This document shows, one piece after another, positions 19,814 to 32,503 of a stretch of 64,000 nt of DNA. The notes below the pieces were generated by a model. That model did not search any database. It was not told where the DNA came from and saw only the letters and a list, made by a program, of their open reading frames with translations. Each line of letters begins with the position of its first letter. Within the stretch, counting starts at the first letter, position 1. This DNA is from Ranitomeya variabilis (Eukaryota > Chordata > Amphibia > Anura > Dendrobatidae): positions 92,255,988-92,319,987 of the forward strand of contig NC_135238.1 of the NCBI RefSeq assembly GCF_051348905.1, written 5' to 3'. The position numbers and the translations under genes are program-made.

Positions 19814-19992
19814 AAATCCACTGGTTTTATGTTTGATGCCATCTTCCTTCCTTTTTGGCCCCTATACAGAAGAAATTCTTAATCTCACAATTGCACTATC
19901 AGTAGAGACGCAGCCAAGGTAAATTTGAGGTTTTACGCAAGTGAAATTCCCATTTTTAAGATAGGAAGTTTGTTTTTCAGATGATGAAAACA

Positions 19993-20066
19993 AGGCACTG
20001 CTGAGATTCGAACTCAGGATCTCCTGTTTACTAGACAGGCGCTTTAACCAACTAAGCCACAGCACC
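19993..20066 (-). tRNA. tRNA-Thr-AGT: tRNA-Thr (AGT), unit 17
   Basis: T-type triplet; usual TTTTTC flank. Confidence 0.96.
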
Positions 20067-20513
20067 ACAAGCTGGAAAGCCTATGAAATCTAGGGAAGAT
20101 GTCAGCACCAATCAAAACTTTCAAGTGGTTAACTTAGCAAGACAACATTGAGTTGAGTTTCATTCCATGCACACAGAAACGTGGAACAGGATGTCTTTCT
20201 CAGTCATGAAGTCCAGCTTTAATTTGGGACTTATTTTTCTTCCAAGTTATGACACAAAATAGGCGGATTGAAGGAATTCCACGGCAGGGCCAAAGGAGGA
20301 AAAATTAGGAATGATTGAAAAGTTGGTATTAAAACCCTGAGCACTGGTTTATTTCTTACAGAGTTTGCCCCATTCTAACTTTAAAAAATAGACACTGTAG
20401 GAGATAATATAAGGCCACTCTGACAAAAGCTGACATAAAATCTTCAGAGAAAGCACACTGACTGGTAAAAATAATCATTACATCTTATCTCCTTAGCGCA
20501 TGAGCGCCATGTA

Positions 20514-20595
20514 GACGAGGTGGCCGAGTGGTTAAGGCGATGGACTGCTAATCCATTGTGCTCTGCATGCATGGGTTCGAATCCCATCCTCGTCG
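20514..20595 (+). tRNA. tRNA-Ser-GCT: tRNA-Ser (GCT), unit 18
   Basis: Unit 18 spans 20447-21645 (1199 bp), like unit 17. Confidence 0.96.
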
Positions 20596-20939
20596 GTTTA
20601 ATCTGCTTGTTACACGTTGTATTGTTTTGATTTCTTTTCTAGCCCAAGCGGTAGATACTTCAAGCTTGAAAGTTTATCTTCCTTTTTAAGAAAGCTGCTA
20701 TCAAACTTTGCAGAGTCAGAAGTGTAATTCCACTGGTTTTATCTTTTAATGCTTGATGCATCCTTTATTCTCTAAAGAAAATGATATCATCTAATTCCTT
20801 TTTAAGCACTTCGACAGCAGAGATTTTTTTCTCTCAACTGCACTATGTTAGGACTGTGGTAAAGACAGGTTTAATGTCATACAAGAACAAAAGTCCTCTT
20901 TTTTTGGCTAAAATGGCCCAAACTGAGGTGAAGAAAGAA

Positions 20940-21012
20940 AAGCACTGCTGACATTCGAAATCAAGATTTTCTGTTTACTAAACAGGCGCTTTGACCAAGT
21001 AAGCTAAAGACA
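20940..21012 (-). pseudogene. Decayed tRNA-Thr copy, unit 18
   Basis: Short form with AGTAAG. Confidence 0.85.
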
Positions 21013-21191
21013 AAATCCACTGGTTTTATGTTTGATGCCATCTTCCTTCCTTTTTGGCCCCTATACAGAAGAAATTCTTAATCTCACAATTGCACTATCA
21101 GTAGAGACGCAGCCAAGGTAAATTTGAGGTTTTACGCAAGTGAAATTCCCATTTTTAAGATAGGAAGTTTGTTTTTCAGATGATGAAAACA

Positions 21192-21265
21192 AGGCACTGC
21201 TGAGATTCGAACTCAGGATCTCCTGTTTACTAGACAGGCGCTTTAACCAACTAAGCCACAGCACC
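21192..21265 (-). tRNA. tRNA-Thr-AGT: tRNA-Thr (AGT), unit 18
   Basis: T-type triplet. Confidence 0.96.
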
Positions 21266-21712
21266 ACAAGCTGGAAAGCCTATGAAATCTAGGGAAGATG
21301 TCAGCACCAATCAAAACTTTCAAGTGGTTAACTTAGCAAGACAACATTGAGTTGAGTTTCATTCCATGCACACAGAAACGTGGAACAGGATGTCTTTCTC
21401 AGTCATGAAGTCCAGCTTTAATTTGGGACTTATTTTTCTTCCAAGTTATGACACAAAATAGGCGGATTGAAGGAATTCCACGGCAGGGCCAAAGGAGGAA
21501 AAATTAGGAATGATTGAAAAGTTGGTATTAAAACCCTGAGCACTGGTTTATTTCTTACAGAGTTTGCCCCATTCTAACTTTAAAAAATAGACACTGTAGG
21601 AGATAATATAAGGCCACTCTGACAAAAGCTGACATAAAATCTTCAGAGAAAGCACACTGACTGGTAAAAATAATCATTACATCTTATCTCCTTAGCGCAT
21701 GAGCGCCATGTA

Positions 21713-21794
21713 GACGAGGTGGCCGAGTGGTTAAGGCGATGGACTGCTAATCCATTGTGCTCTGCATGCATGGGTTCGAATCCCATCCTCGTCG
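21713..21794 (+). tRNA. tRNA-Ser-GCT: tRNA-Ser (GCT), unit 19
   Basis: Unit 19 spans 21646-22844 (1199 bp). Confidence 0.96.
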
Positions 21795-22138
21795 GTTTAA
21801 TCTGCTTGTTACACGTTGTATTGTTTTGATTTCTTTTCTAGCCCAAGCGGTAGATACTTCAAGCTTGAAAGTTTATCTTCCTTTTTAAGAAAGCTGCTAT
21901 CAAACTTTGCAGAGTCAGAAGTGTAATTCCACTGGTTTTATCTTTTAATGCTTGATGCATCCTTTATTCTCTAAAGAAAATGATATCATCTAATTCCTTT
22001 TTAAGCACTTCGACAGCAGAGATTTTTTTCTCTCAACTGCACTATGTTAGGACTGTGGTAAAGACAGGTTTAATGTCATACAAGAACAAAAGTCCTCTTT
22101 TTTTGGCTAAAATGGCCCAAACTGAGGTGAAGAAAGAA

Positions 22139-22211
22139 AAGCACTGCTGACATTCGAAATCAAGATTTTCTGTTTACTAAACAGGCGCTTTGACCAAGTA
22201 AGCTAAAGACA
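22139..22211 (-). pseudogene. Decayed tRNA-Thr copy, unit 19
   Basis: Short form with AGTAAG. Confidence 0.85.
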
Positions 22212-22390
22212 AAATCCACTGGTTTTATGTTTGATGCCATCTTCCTTCCTTTTTGGCCCCTATACAGAAGAAATTCTTAATCTCACAATTGCACTATCAG
22301 TAGAGACGCAGCCAAGGTAAATTTGAGGTTTTACGCAAGTGAAATTCCCATTTTTAAGATAGGAAGTTTGTTTTTCAGATGATGAAAACA

Positions 22391-22464
22391 AGGCACTGCT
22401 GAGATTCGAACTCAGGATCTCCTGTTTACTAGACAGGCGCTTTAACCAACTAAGCCACAGCACC
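22391..22464 (-). tRNA. tRNA-Thr-AGT: tRNA-Thr (AGT), unit 19
   Basis: A-type triplet inside a run of T-type units, a likely conversion patch. Confidence 0.96.
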
Positions 22465-22911
22465 ACAAGCTGGAAAGCCTATGAAATCTAGGGAAGATGT
22501 CAGCACCAATCAAAACTTTCAAGTGGTTAACTTAGCAAGACAACATTGAGTTGAGTTTCATTCCATGCACACAGAAACGAGGAACAGGATGTAATTCTCA
22601 GTCATGAAGTCCAGCTTTAATTTGGGACTTATTTTTCTTCCAAGTTATGACACAAAATAGGCGGATTGAAGGAATTCCACGGCAGGGCCAAAGGAGGAAA
22701 AATTAGGAATGATTGAAAAGTTGGTATTAAAACCCTGAGCACTGGTTTATTTCTTACAGAGTTTGCCCCATTCTAACTTTAAAAAATAGACACTGTAGGA
22801 GATAATATAAGGCCACTCTGACAAAAGCTGACATAAAATCTTCAGAGAAAGCACACTGACTGGTAAAAATAATCATTACATCTTATCTCCTTAGCGCATG
22901 AGCGCCATGTA

Positions 22912-22993
22912 GACGAGGTGGCCGAGTGGTTAAGGCGATGGACTGCTAATCCATTGTGCTCTGCATGCATGGGTTCGAATCCCATCCTCGTCG
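22912..22993 (+). tRNA. tRNA-Ser-GCT: tRNA-Ser (GCT), unit 20
   Basis: Unit 20 spans 22845-24043 (1199 bp). Confidence 0.96.
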
Positions 22994-23337
22994 GTTTAAT
23001 CTGCTTGTTACACGTTGTATTGTTTTGATTTCTTTTCTAGCCCAAGCGGTAGATACTTCAAGCTTGAAAGTTTATCTTCCTTTTTAAGAAAGCTGCTATC
23101 AAACTTTGCAGAGTCAGAAGTGTAATTCCACTGGTTTTATCTTTTAATGCTTGATGCATCCTTTATTCTCTAAAGAAAATGATATCATCTAATTCCTTTT
23201 TAAGCACTTCGACAGCAGAGATTTTTTTCTCTCAACTGCACTATGTTAGGACTGTGGTAAAGACAGGTTTAATGTCATACAAGAACAAAAGTCCTCTTTT
23301 TTTGGCTAAAATGGCCCAAACTGAGGTGAAGAAAGAA

Positions 23338-23410
23338 AAGCACTGCTGACATTCGAAATCAAGATTTTCTGTTTACTAAACAGGCGCTTTGACCAAGTAA
23401 GCTAAAGACA
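23338..23410 (-). pseudogene. Decayed tRNA-Thr copy, unit 20
   Basis: Short form with AGTAAG. Confidence 0.85.
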
Positions 23411-23589
23411 AAATCCACTGGTTTTATGTTTGATGCCATCTTCCTTCCTTTTTGGCCCCTATACAGAAGAAATTCTTAATCTCACAATTGCACTATCAGT
23501 AGAGACGCAGCCAAGGTAAATTTGAGGTTTTACGCAAGTGAAATTCCCATTTTTAAGATAGGAAGTTTGTTTTCCAGATGATGAAAACA

Positions 23590-23663
23590 AGGCACTGCTG
23601 AGATTCGAACTCAGGATCTCCTGTTTACTAGACAGGCGCTTTAACCAACTAAGCCACAGCACC
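23590..23663 (-). tRNA. tRNA-Thr-AGT: tRNA-Thr (AGT), unit 20
   Basis: T-type triplet; TTTTCC flank as in units 14-16. Confidence 0.96.
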
Positions 23664-24110
23664 ACAAGCTGGAAAGCCTATGAAATCTAGGGAAGATGTC
23701 AGCACCAATCAAAACTTTCAAGTGGTTAACTTAGCAAGACAACATTGAGTTGAGTTTCATTCCATGCACACAGAAACGTGGAACAGGATGTCTTTCTCAG
23801 TCATGAAGTCCAGCTTTAATTTGGGACTTATTTTTCTTCCAAGTTATGACACAAAATAGGCGGATTGAAGGAATTCCACGGCAGGGCCAAAGGAGGAAAA
23901 ATTAGGAATGATTGAAAAGTTGGTATTAAAACCCTGAGCACTGGTTTATTTCTTACAGAGTTTGCCCCATTCTAACTTTAAAAAATAGACACTGTAGGAG
24001 ATAATATAAGGCCACTCTGACAAAAGCTGACATAAAATCTTCAGAGAAAGCACACTGACTGGTAAAAATAATCATTACATCTTATCTCCTTAGCGCATGA
24101 GCGCCATGTA

Positions 24111-24192
24111 GACGAGGTGGCCGAGTGGTTAAGGCGATGGACTGCTAATCCATTGTGCTCTGCATGCATGGGTTCGAATCCCATCCTCGTCG
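24111..24192 (+). tRNA. tRNA-Ser-GCT: tRNA-Ser (GCT), unit 21
   Basis: Unit 21 spans 24044-25242 (1199 bp). Confidence 0.96.
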
Positions 24193-24536
24193 GTTTAATC
24201 TGCTTGTTACACGTTGTATTGTTTTGATTTCTTTTCTAGCCCAAGCGGTAGATACTTCAAGCTTGAAAGTTTATCTTCCTTTTTAAGAAAGCTGCTATCA
24301 AACTTTGCAGAGTCAGAAGTGTAATTCCACTGGTTTTATCTTTTAATGCTTGATGCATCCTTTATTCTCTAAAGAAAATGATATCATCTAATTCCTTTTT
24401 AAGCACTTCGACAGCAGAGATTTTTTTCTCTCAACTGCACTATGTTAGGACTGTGGTAAAGACAGGTTTAATGTCATACAAGAACAAAAGTCCTCTTTTT
24501 TTGGCTAAAATGGCCCAAACTGAGGTGAAGAAAGAA

Positions 24537-24609
24537 AAGCACTGCTGACATTCGAAATCAAGATTTTCTGTTTACTAAACAGGCGCTTTGACCAAGTAAG
24601 CTAAAGACA
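24537..24609 (-). pseudogene. Decayed tRNA-Thr copy, unit 21
   Basis: Short form with AGTAAG. Confidence 0.85.
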
Positions 24610-24788
24610 AAATCCACTGGTTTTATGTTTGATGCCATCTTCCTTCCTTTTTGGCCCCTATACAGAAGAAATTCTTAATCTCACAATTGCACTATCAGTA
24701 GAGACGCAGCCAAGGTAAATTTGAGGTTTTACGCAAGTGAAATTCCCATTTTTAAGATAGGAAGTTTGTTTTTCAGATGATGAAAACA

Positions 24789-24862
24789 AGGCACTGCTGA
24801 GATTCGAACTCAGGATCTCCTGTTTACTAGACAGGCGCTTTAACCAACTAAGCCACAGCACC
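24789..24862 (-). tRNA. tRNA-Thr-AGT: tRNA-Thr (AGT), unit 21
   Basis: T-type triplet. Confidence 0.96.
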
Positions 24863-25309
24863 ACAAGCTGGAAAGCCTATGAAATCTAGGGAAGATGTCA
24901 GCACCAATCAAAACTTTCAAGTGGTTAACTTAGCAAGACAACATTGAGTTGAGTTTCATTCCATGCACACAGAAACGTGGAACAGGATGTCTTTCTCAGT
25001 CATGAAGTCCAGCTTTAATTTGGGACTTATTTTTCTTCCAAGTTATGACACAAAATAGGCGGATTGAAGGAATTCCACGGCAGGGCCAAAGGAGGAAAAA
25101 TTAGGAATGATTGAAAAGTTGGTATTAAAACCCTGAGCACTGGTTTATTTCTTACAGAGTTTGCCCCATTCTAACTTTAAAAAATAGACACTGTAGGAGA
25201 TAATATAAGGCCACTCTGACAAAAGCTGACATAAAATCTTCAGAGAAAGCACACTGACTGGTAAAAATAATCATTACATCTTATCTCCTTAGCGCATGAG
25301 CGCCATGTA

Positions 25310-25391
25310 GACGAGGTGGCCGAGTGGTTAAGGCGATGGACTGCTAATCCATTGTGCTCTGCATGCATGGGTTCGAATCCCATCCTCGTCG
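25310..25391 (+). tRNA. tRNA-Ser-GCT: tRNA-Ser (GCT), unit 22
   Basis: Unit 22 spans 25243-26441 (1199 bp), like unit 21. Confidence 0.96.
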
Positions 25392-25735
25392 GTTTAATCT
25401 GCTTGTTACACGTTGTATTGTTTTGATTTCTTTTCTAGCCCAAGCGGTAGATACTTCAAGCTTGAAAGTTTATCTTCCTTTTTAAGAAAGCTGCTATCAA
25501 ACTTTGCAGAGTCAGAAGTGTAATTCCACTGGTTTTATCTTTTAATGCTTGATGCATCCTTTATTCTCTAAAGAAAATGATATCATCTAATTCCTTTTTA
25601 AGCACTTCGACAGCAGAGATTTTTTTCTCTCAACTGCACTATGTTAGGACTGTGGTAAAGACAGGTTTAATGTCATACAAGAACAAAAGTCCTCTTTTTT
25701 TGGCTAAAATGGCCCAAACTGAGGTGAAGAAAGAA

Positions 25736-25808
25736 AAGCACTGCTGACATTCGAAATCAAGATTTTCTGTTTACTAAACAGGCGCTTTGACCAAGTAAGC
25801 TAAAGACA
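25736..25808 (-). pseudogene. Decayed tRNA-Thr copy, unit 22
   Basis: Short form with AGTAAG. Confidence 0.85.
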
Positions 25809-25987
25809 AAATCCACTGGTTTTATGTTTGATGCCATCTTCCTTCCTTTTTGGCCCCTATACAGAAGAAATTCTTAATCTCACAATTGCACTATCAGTAG
25901 AGACGCAGCCAAGGTAAATTTGAGGTTTTACGCAAGTGAAATTCCCATTTTTAAGATAGGAAGTTTGTTTTTCAGATGATGAAAACA

Positions 25988-26061
25988 AGGCACTGCTGAG
26001 ATTCGAACTCAGGATCTCCTGTTTACTAGACAGGCGCTTTAACCAACTAAGCCACAGCACC
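25988..26061 (-). tRNA. tRNA-Thr-AGT: tRNA-Thr (AGT), unit 22
   Basis: T-type triplet. Confidence 0.96.
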
Positions 26062-26508
26062 ACAAGCTGGAAAGCCTATGAAATCTAGGGAAGATGTCAG
26101 CACCAATCAAAACTTTCAAGTGGTTAACTTAGCAAGACAACATTGAGTTGAGTTTCATTCCATGCACACAGAAACGTGGAACAGGATGTCTTTCTCAGTC
26201 ATGAAGTCCAGCTTTAATTTGGGACTTATTTTTCTTCCAAGTTATGACACAAAATAGGCGGATTGAAGGAATTCCACGGCAGGGCCAAAGGAGGAAAAAT
26301 TAGGAATGATTGAAAAGTTGGTATTAAAACCCTGAGCACTGGTTTATTTCTTACAGAGTTTGCCCCATTCTAACTTTAAAAAATAGACACTGTAGGAGAT
26401 AATATAAGGCCACTCTGACAAAAGCTGACATAAAATCTTCAGAGAAAGCACACTGACTGGTAAAAATAATCATTACATCTTATCTCCTTAGCGCATGAGC
26501 GCCATGTA

Positions 26509-26590
26509 GACGAGGTGGCCGAGTGGTTAAGGCGATGGACTGCTAATCCATTGTGCTCTGCATGCATGGGTTCGAATCCCATCCTCGTCG
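26509..26590 (+). tRNA. tRNA-Ser-GCT: tRNA-Ser (GCT), unit 23
   Basis: Unit 23 spans 26442-27640 (1199 bp), like unit 22. Confidence 0.96.
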
Positions 26591-26934
26591 GTTTAATCTG
26601 CTTGTTACACGTTGTATTGTTTTGATTTCTTTTCTAGCCCAAGCGGTAGATACTTCAAGCTTGAAAGTTTATCTTCCTTTTTAAGAAAGCTGCTATCAAA
26701 CTTTGCAGAGTCAGAAGTGTAATTCCACTGGTTTTATCTTTTAATGCTTGATGCATCCTTTATTCTCTAAAGAAAATGATATCATCTAATTCCTTTTTAA
26801 GCACTTCGACAGCAGAGATTTTTTTCTCTCAACTGCACTATGTTAGGACTGTGGTAAAGACAGGTTTAATGTCATACAAGAACAAAAGTCCTCTTTTTTT
26901 GGCTAAAATGGCCCAAACTGAGGTGAAGAAAGAA

Positions 26935-27007
26935 AAGCACTGCTGACATTCGAAATCAAGATTTTCTGTTTACTAAACAGGCGCTTTGACCAAGTAAGCT
27001 AAAGACA
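26935..27007 (-). pseudogene. Decayed tRNA-Thr copy, unit 23
   Basis: Short form with AGTAAG. Confidence 0.85.
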
Positions 27008-27186
27008 AAATCCACTGGTTTTATGTTTGATGCCATCTTCCTTCCTTTTTGGCCCCTATACAGAAGAAATTCTTAATCTCACAATTGCACTATCAGTAGA
27101 GACGCAGCCAAGGTAAATTTGAGGTTTTACGCAAGTGAAATTCCCATTTTTAAGATAGGAAGTTTGTTTTTCAGATGATGAAAACA

Positions 27187-27260
27187 AGGCACTGCTGAGA
27201 TTCGAACTCAGGATCTCCTGTTTACTAGACAGGCGCTTTAACCAACTAAGCCACAGCACC
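27187..27260 (-). tRNA. tRNA-Thr-AGT: tRNA-Thr (AGT), unit 23
   Basis: T-type triplet. Confidence 0.96.
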
Positions 27261-27707
27261 ACAAGCTGGAAAGCCTATGAAATCTAGGGAAGATGTCAGC
27301 ACCAATCAAAACTTTCAAGTGGTTAACTTAGCAAGACAACATTGAGTTGAGTTTCATTCCATGCACACAGAAACGTGGAACAGGATGTCTTTCTCAGTCA
27401 TGAAGTCCAGCTTTAATTTGGGACTTATTTTTCTTCCAAGTTATGACACAAAATAGGCGGATTGAAGGAATTCCACGGCAGGGCCAAAGGAGGAAAAATT
27501 AGGAATGATTGAAAAGTTGGTATTAAAACCCTGAGCACTGGTTTATTTCTTACAGAGTTTGCCCCATTCTAACTTTAAAAAATAGACACTGTAGGAGATA
27601 ATATAAGGCCACTCTGACAAAAGCTGACATAAAATCTTCAGAGAAAGCACACTGACTGGTAAAAATAATCATTACATCTTATCTCCTTAGCGCATGAGCG
27701 CCATGTA

Positions 27708-27789
27708 GACGAGGTGGCCGAGTGGTTAAGGCGATGGACTGCTAATCCATTGTGCTCTGCATGCATGGGTTCGAATCCCATCCTCGTCG
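27708..27789 (+). tRNA. tRNA-Ser-GCT: tRNA-Ser (GCT), unit 24
   Basis: Unit 24 spans 27641-28839 (1199 bp). Confidence 0.96.
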
Positions 27790-28133
27790 GTTTAATCTGC
27801 TTGTTACACGTTGTATTGTTTTGATTTCTTTTCTAGCCCAAGCGGTAGATACTTCAAGCTTGAAAGTTTATCTTCCTTTTTAAGAAAGCTGCTATCAAAC
27901 TTTGCAGAGTCAGAAGTGTAATTCCACTGGTTTTATCTTTTAATGCTTGATGCATCCTTTATTCTCTAAAGAAAATGATATCATCTAATTCCTTTTTAAG
28001 CACTTCGACAGCAGAGATTTTTTTCTCTCAACTGCACTATGTTAGGACTGTGGTAAAGACAGGTTTAATGTCATACAAGAACAAAAGTCCTCTTTTTTTG
28101 GCTAAAATGGCCCAAACTGAGGTGAAGAAAGAA

Positions 28134-28206
28134 AAGCACTGCTGACATTCGAAATCAAGATTTTCTGTTTACTAAACAGGCGCTTTGACCAAGTAAGCTA
28201 AAGACA
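28134..28206 (-). pseudogene. Decayed tRNA-Thr copy, unit 24
   Basis: Short form with AGTAAG. Confidence 0.85.
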
Positions 28207-28385
28207 AAATCCACTGGTTTTATGTTTGATGCCATCTTCCTTCCTTTTTGGCCCCTATACAGAAGAAATTCTTAATCTCACAATTGCACTATCAGTAGAG
28301 ACGCAGCCAAGGTAAATTTGAGGTTTTACGCAAGTGAAATTCCCATTTTTAAGATAGGAAGTTTGTTTTCCAGATGATGAAAACA

Positions 28386-28459
28386 AGGCACTGCTGAGAT
28401 TCGAACTCAGGATCTCCTGTTTACTAGACAGGCGCTTTAACCAACTAAGCCACAGCACC
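28386..28459 (-). tRNA. tRNA-Thr-AGT: tRNA-Thr (AGT), unit 24
   Basis: T-type triplet; TTTTCC flank. Confidence 0.96.
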
Positions 28460-28906
28460 ACAAGCTGGAAAGCCTATGAAATCTAGGGAAGATGTCAGCA
28501 CCAATCAAAACTTTCAAGTGGTTAACTTAGCAAGACAACATTGAGTTGAGTTTCATTCCATGCACACAGAAACGTGGAACAGGATGTCTTTCTCAGTCAT
28601 GAAGTCCAGCTTTAATTTGGGACTTATTTTTCTTCCAAGTTATGACACAAAATAGGCGGATTGAAGGAATTCCACGGCAGGGCCAAAGGAGGAAAAATTA
28701 GGAATGATTGAAAAGTTGGTATTAAAACCCTGAGCACTGGTTTATTTCTTACAGAGTTTGCCCCATTCTAACTTTAAAAAATAGACACTGTAGGAGATAA
28801 TATAAGGCCACTCTGACAAAAGCTGACATAAAATCTTCAGAGAAAGCACACTGACTGGTAAAAATAATCATTACATCTTATCTCCTTAGCGCATGAGCGC
28901 CATGTA

Positions 28907-28988
28907 GACGAGGTGGCCGAGTGGTTAAGGCGATGGACTGCTAATCCATTGTGCTCTGCATGCATGGGTTCGAATCCCATCCTCGTCG
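28907..28988 (+). tRNA. tRNA-Ser-GCT: tRNA-Ser (GCT), unit 25
   Basis: Unit 25 spans 28840-30038 (1199 bp); first of a three-unit motif repeated at unit 28. Confidence 0.96.
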
Positions 28989-29332
28989 GTTTAATCTGCT
29001 TGTTACACGTTGTATTGTTTTGATTTCTTTTCTAGCCCAAGCGGTAGATACTTCAAGCTTGAAAGTTTATCTTCCTTTTTAAGAAAGCTGCTATCAAACT
29101 TTGCAGAGTCAGAAGTGTAATTCCACTGGTTTTATCTTTTAATGCTTGATGCATCCTTTATTCTCTAAAGAAAATGATATCATCTAATTCCTTTTTAAGC
29201 ACTTCGACAGCAGAGATTTTTTTCTCTCAACTGCACTATGTTAGGACTGTGGTAAAGACAGGTTTAATGTCATACAAGAACAAAAGTCCTCTTTTTTTGG
29301 CTAAAATGGCCCAAACTGAGGTGAAGAAAGAA

Positions 29333-29405
29333 AAGCACTGCTGACATTCGAAATCAAGATTTTCTGTTTACTAAACAGGCGCTTTGACCAAGTAAGCTAA
29401 AGACA
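29333..29405 (-). pseudogene. Decayed tRNA-Thr copy, unit 25
   Basis: Short form with AGTAAG. Confidence 0.85.
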
Positions 29406-29584
29406 AAATCCACTGGTTTTATGTTTGATGCCATCTTCCTTCCTTTTTGGCCCCTATACAGAAGAAATTCTTAATCTCACAATTGCACTATCAGTAGAGA
29501 CGCAGCCAAGGTAAATTTGAGGTTTTACGCAAGTGAAATTCCCATTTTTAAGATAGGAAGTTTGTTTTTCAGATGATGAAAACA

Positions 29585-29658
29585 AGGCACTGCTGAGATT
29601 CGAACTCAGGATCTCCTGTTTACTAGACAGGCGCTTTAACCAACTAAGCCACAGCACC
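29585..29658 (-). tRNA. tRNA-Thr-AGT: tRNA-Thr (AGT), unit 25
   Basis: T-type triplet. Confidence 0.96.
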
Positions 29659-30105
29659 ACAAGCTGGAAAGCCTATGAAATCTAGGGAAGATGTCAGCAC
29701 CAATCAAAACTTTCAAGTGGTTAACTTAGCAAGACAACATTGAGTTGAGTTTCATTCCATGCACACAGAAACGTGGAACAGGATGTCTTTCTCAGTCATG
29801 AAGTCCAGCTTTAATTTGGGACTTATTTTTCTTCCAAGTTATGACACAAAATAGGCGGATTGAAGGAATTCCACGGCAGGGCCAAAGGAGGAAAAATTAG
29901 GAATGATTGAAAAGTTGGTATTAAAACCCTGAGCACTGGTTTATTTCTTACAGAGTTTGCCCCATTCTAACTTTAAAAAATAGACACTGTAGGAGATAAT
30001 ATAAGGCCACTCTGACAAAAGCTGACATAAAATCTTCAGAGAAAGCACACTGACTGGTAAAAATAATCATTACATCTTATCTCCTTAGCGCATGAGCGCC
30101 ATGTA

Positions 30106-30187
30106 GACGAGGTGGCCGAGTGGTTAAGGCGATGGACTGCTAATCCATTGTGCTCTGCATGCATGGGTTCGAATCCCATCCTCGTCG
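30106..30187 (+). tRNA. tRNA-Ser-GCT: tRNA-Ser (GCT), unit 26
   Basis: Unit 26 spans 30039-31237 (1199 bp). Confidence 0.96.
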
Positions 30188-30531
30188 GTTTAATCTGCTT
30201 GTTACACGTTGTATTGTTTTGATTTCTTTTCTAGCCCAAGCGGTAGATACTTCAAGCTTGAAAGTTTATCTTCCTTTTTAAGAAAGCTGCTATCAAACTT
30301 TGCAGAGTCAGAAGTGTAATTCCACTGGTTTTATCTTTTAATGCTTGATGCATCCTTTATTCTCTAAAGAAAATGATATCATCTAATTCCTTTTTAAGCA
30401 CTTCGACAGCAGAGATTTTTTTCTCTCAACTGCACTATGTTAGGACTGTGGTAAAGACAGGTTTAATGTCATACAAGAACAAAAGTCCTCTTTTTTTGGC
30501 TAAAATGGCCCAAACTGAGGTGAAGAAAGAA

Positions 30532-30604
30532 AAGCACTGCTGACATTCGAAATCAAGATTTTCTGTTTACTAAACAGGCGCTTTGACCAAGTAAGCTAAA
30601 GACA
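30532..30604 (-). pseudogene. Decayed tRNA-Thr copy, unit 26
   Basis: Short form with AGTAAG. Confidence 0.85.
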
Positions 30605-30783
30605 AAATCCACTGGTTTTATGTTTGATGCCATCTTCCTTCCTTTTTGGCCCCTATACAGAAGAAATTCTTAATCTCACAATTGCACTATCAGTAGAGAC
30701 GCAGCCAAGGTAAATTTGAGGTTTTACGCAAGTGAAATTCCCATTTTTAAGATAGGAAGTTTGTTTTTCAGATGATGAAAACA

Positions 30784-30857
30784 AGGCACTGCTGAGATTC
30801 GAACTCAGGATCTCCTGTTTACTAGACAGGCGCTTTAACCAACTAAGCCACAGCACC
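30784..30857 (-). tRNA. tRNA-Thr-AGT: tRNA-Thr (AGT), unit 26
   Basis: A-type triplet. Confidence 0.96.
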
Positions 30858-31304
30858 ACAAGCTGGAAAGCCTATGAAATCTAGGGAAGATGTCAGCACC
30901 AATCAAAACTTTCAAGTGGTTAACTTAGCAAGACAACATTGAGTTGAGTTTCATTCCATGCACACAGAAACGAGGAACAGGATGTAATTCTCAGTCATGA
31001 AGTCCAGCTTTAATTTGGGACTTATTTTTCTTCCAAGTTATGACACAAAATAGGCGGATTGAAGGAATTCCACGGCAGGGCCAAAGGAGGAAAAATTAGG
31101 AATGATTGAAAAGTTGGTATTAAAACCCTGAGCACTGGTTTATTTCTTACAGAGTTTGCCCCATTCTAACTTTAAAAAATAGACACTGTAGGAGATAATA
31201 TAAGGCCACTCTGACAAAAGCTGACATAAAATCTTCAGAGAAAGCACACTGACTGGTAAAAATAATCATTACATCTTATCTCCTTAGCGCATGAGCGCCA
31301 TGTA

Positions 31305-31386
31305 GACGAGGTGGCCGAGTGGTTAAGGCGATGGACTGCTAATCCATTGTGCTCTGCATGCATGGGTTCGAATCCCATCCTCGTCG
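31305..31386 (+). tRNA. tRNA-Ser-GCT: tRNA-Ser (GCT), unit 27
   Basis: Unit 27 spans 31238-32436 (1199 bp). First unit with AAAATCC in the left arm, together with TATATC. Confidence 0.96.
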
Positions 31387-31730
31387 GTTTAATCTGCTTG
31401 TTACACGTTGTATTGTTTTGATTTCTTTTCTAGCCCAAGCGGTAGATACTTCAAGCTTGAAAGTTTATCTTCCTTTTTAAGAAAGCTGCTATCAAACTTT
31501 GCAGAGTCAGAAGTGTAATTCCACTGGTTTTATCTTTTAATGCTTGATGCATCCTTTATTCTCTAAAGAAAATTATATCATCTAATTCCTTTTTAAGCAC
31601 TTCGACAGCAGAGATTTTTTTCTCTCAACTGCACTATGTTAGGACTGTGGTAAAGACAGGTTTAATGTCATACAAGAACAAAAATCCTCTTTTTTTGGCT
31701 AAAATGGCCCAAACTGAGGTGAAGAAAGAA

Positions 31731-31803
31731 AAGCACTGCTGACATTCGAAATCAAGATTTTCTGTTTACTAAACAGGCGCTTTGACCAAGTAAGCTAAAG
31801 ACA
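31731..31803 (-). pseudogene. Decayed tRNA-Thr copy, unit 27
   Basis: Short form with AGTAAG, despite left-arm alleles otherwise tied to ACTAAG units. Confidence 0.85.
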
Positions 31804-31982
31804 AAATCCACTGGTTTTATGTTTGATGCCATCTTCCTTCCTTTTTGGCCCCTATACAGAAGAAATTCTTAATCTCACAATTGCACTATCAGTAGAGACG
31901 CAGCCAAGGTAAATTTGAGGTTTTACGCAAGTGAAATTCCCATTTTTAAGATAGGAAGTTTGTTTTTCAGATGATGAAAACA

Positions 31983-32056
31983 AGGCACTGCTGAGATTCG
32001 AACTCAGGATCTCCTGTTTACTAGACAGGCGCTTTAACCAACTAAGCCACAGCACC
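31983..32056 (-). tRNA. tRNA-Thr-AGT: tRNA-Thr (AGT), unit 27
   Basis: T-type triplet. Confidence 0.96.
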
Positions 32057-32503
32057 ACAAGCTGGAAAGCCTATGAAATCTAGGGAAGATGTCAGCACCA
32101 ATCAAAACTTTCAAGTGGTTAACTTAGCAAGACAACATTGAGTTGAGTTTCATTCCATGCACACAGAAACGTGGAACAGGATGTCTTTCTCAGTCATGAA
32201 GTCCAGCTTTAATTTGGGACTTATTTTTCTTCCAAGTTATGACACAAAATAGGCGGATTGAAGGAATTCCACGGCAGGGCCAAAGGAGGAAAAATTAGGA
32301 ATGATTGAAAAGTTGGTATTAAAACCCTGAGCACTGGTTTATTTCTTACAGAGTTTGCCCCATTCTAACTTTAAAAAATAGACACTGTAGGAGATAATAT
32401 AAGGCCACTCTGACAAAAGCTGACATAAAATCTTCAGAGAAAGCACACTGACTGGTAAAAATAATCATTACATCTTATCTCCTTAGCGCATGAGCGCCAT
32501 GTA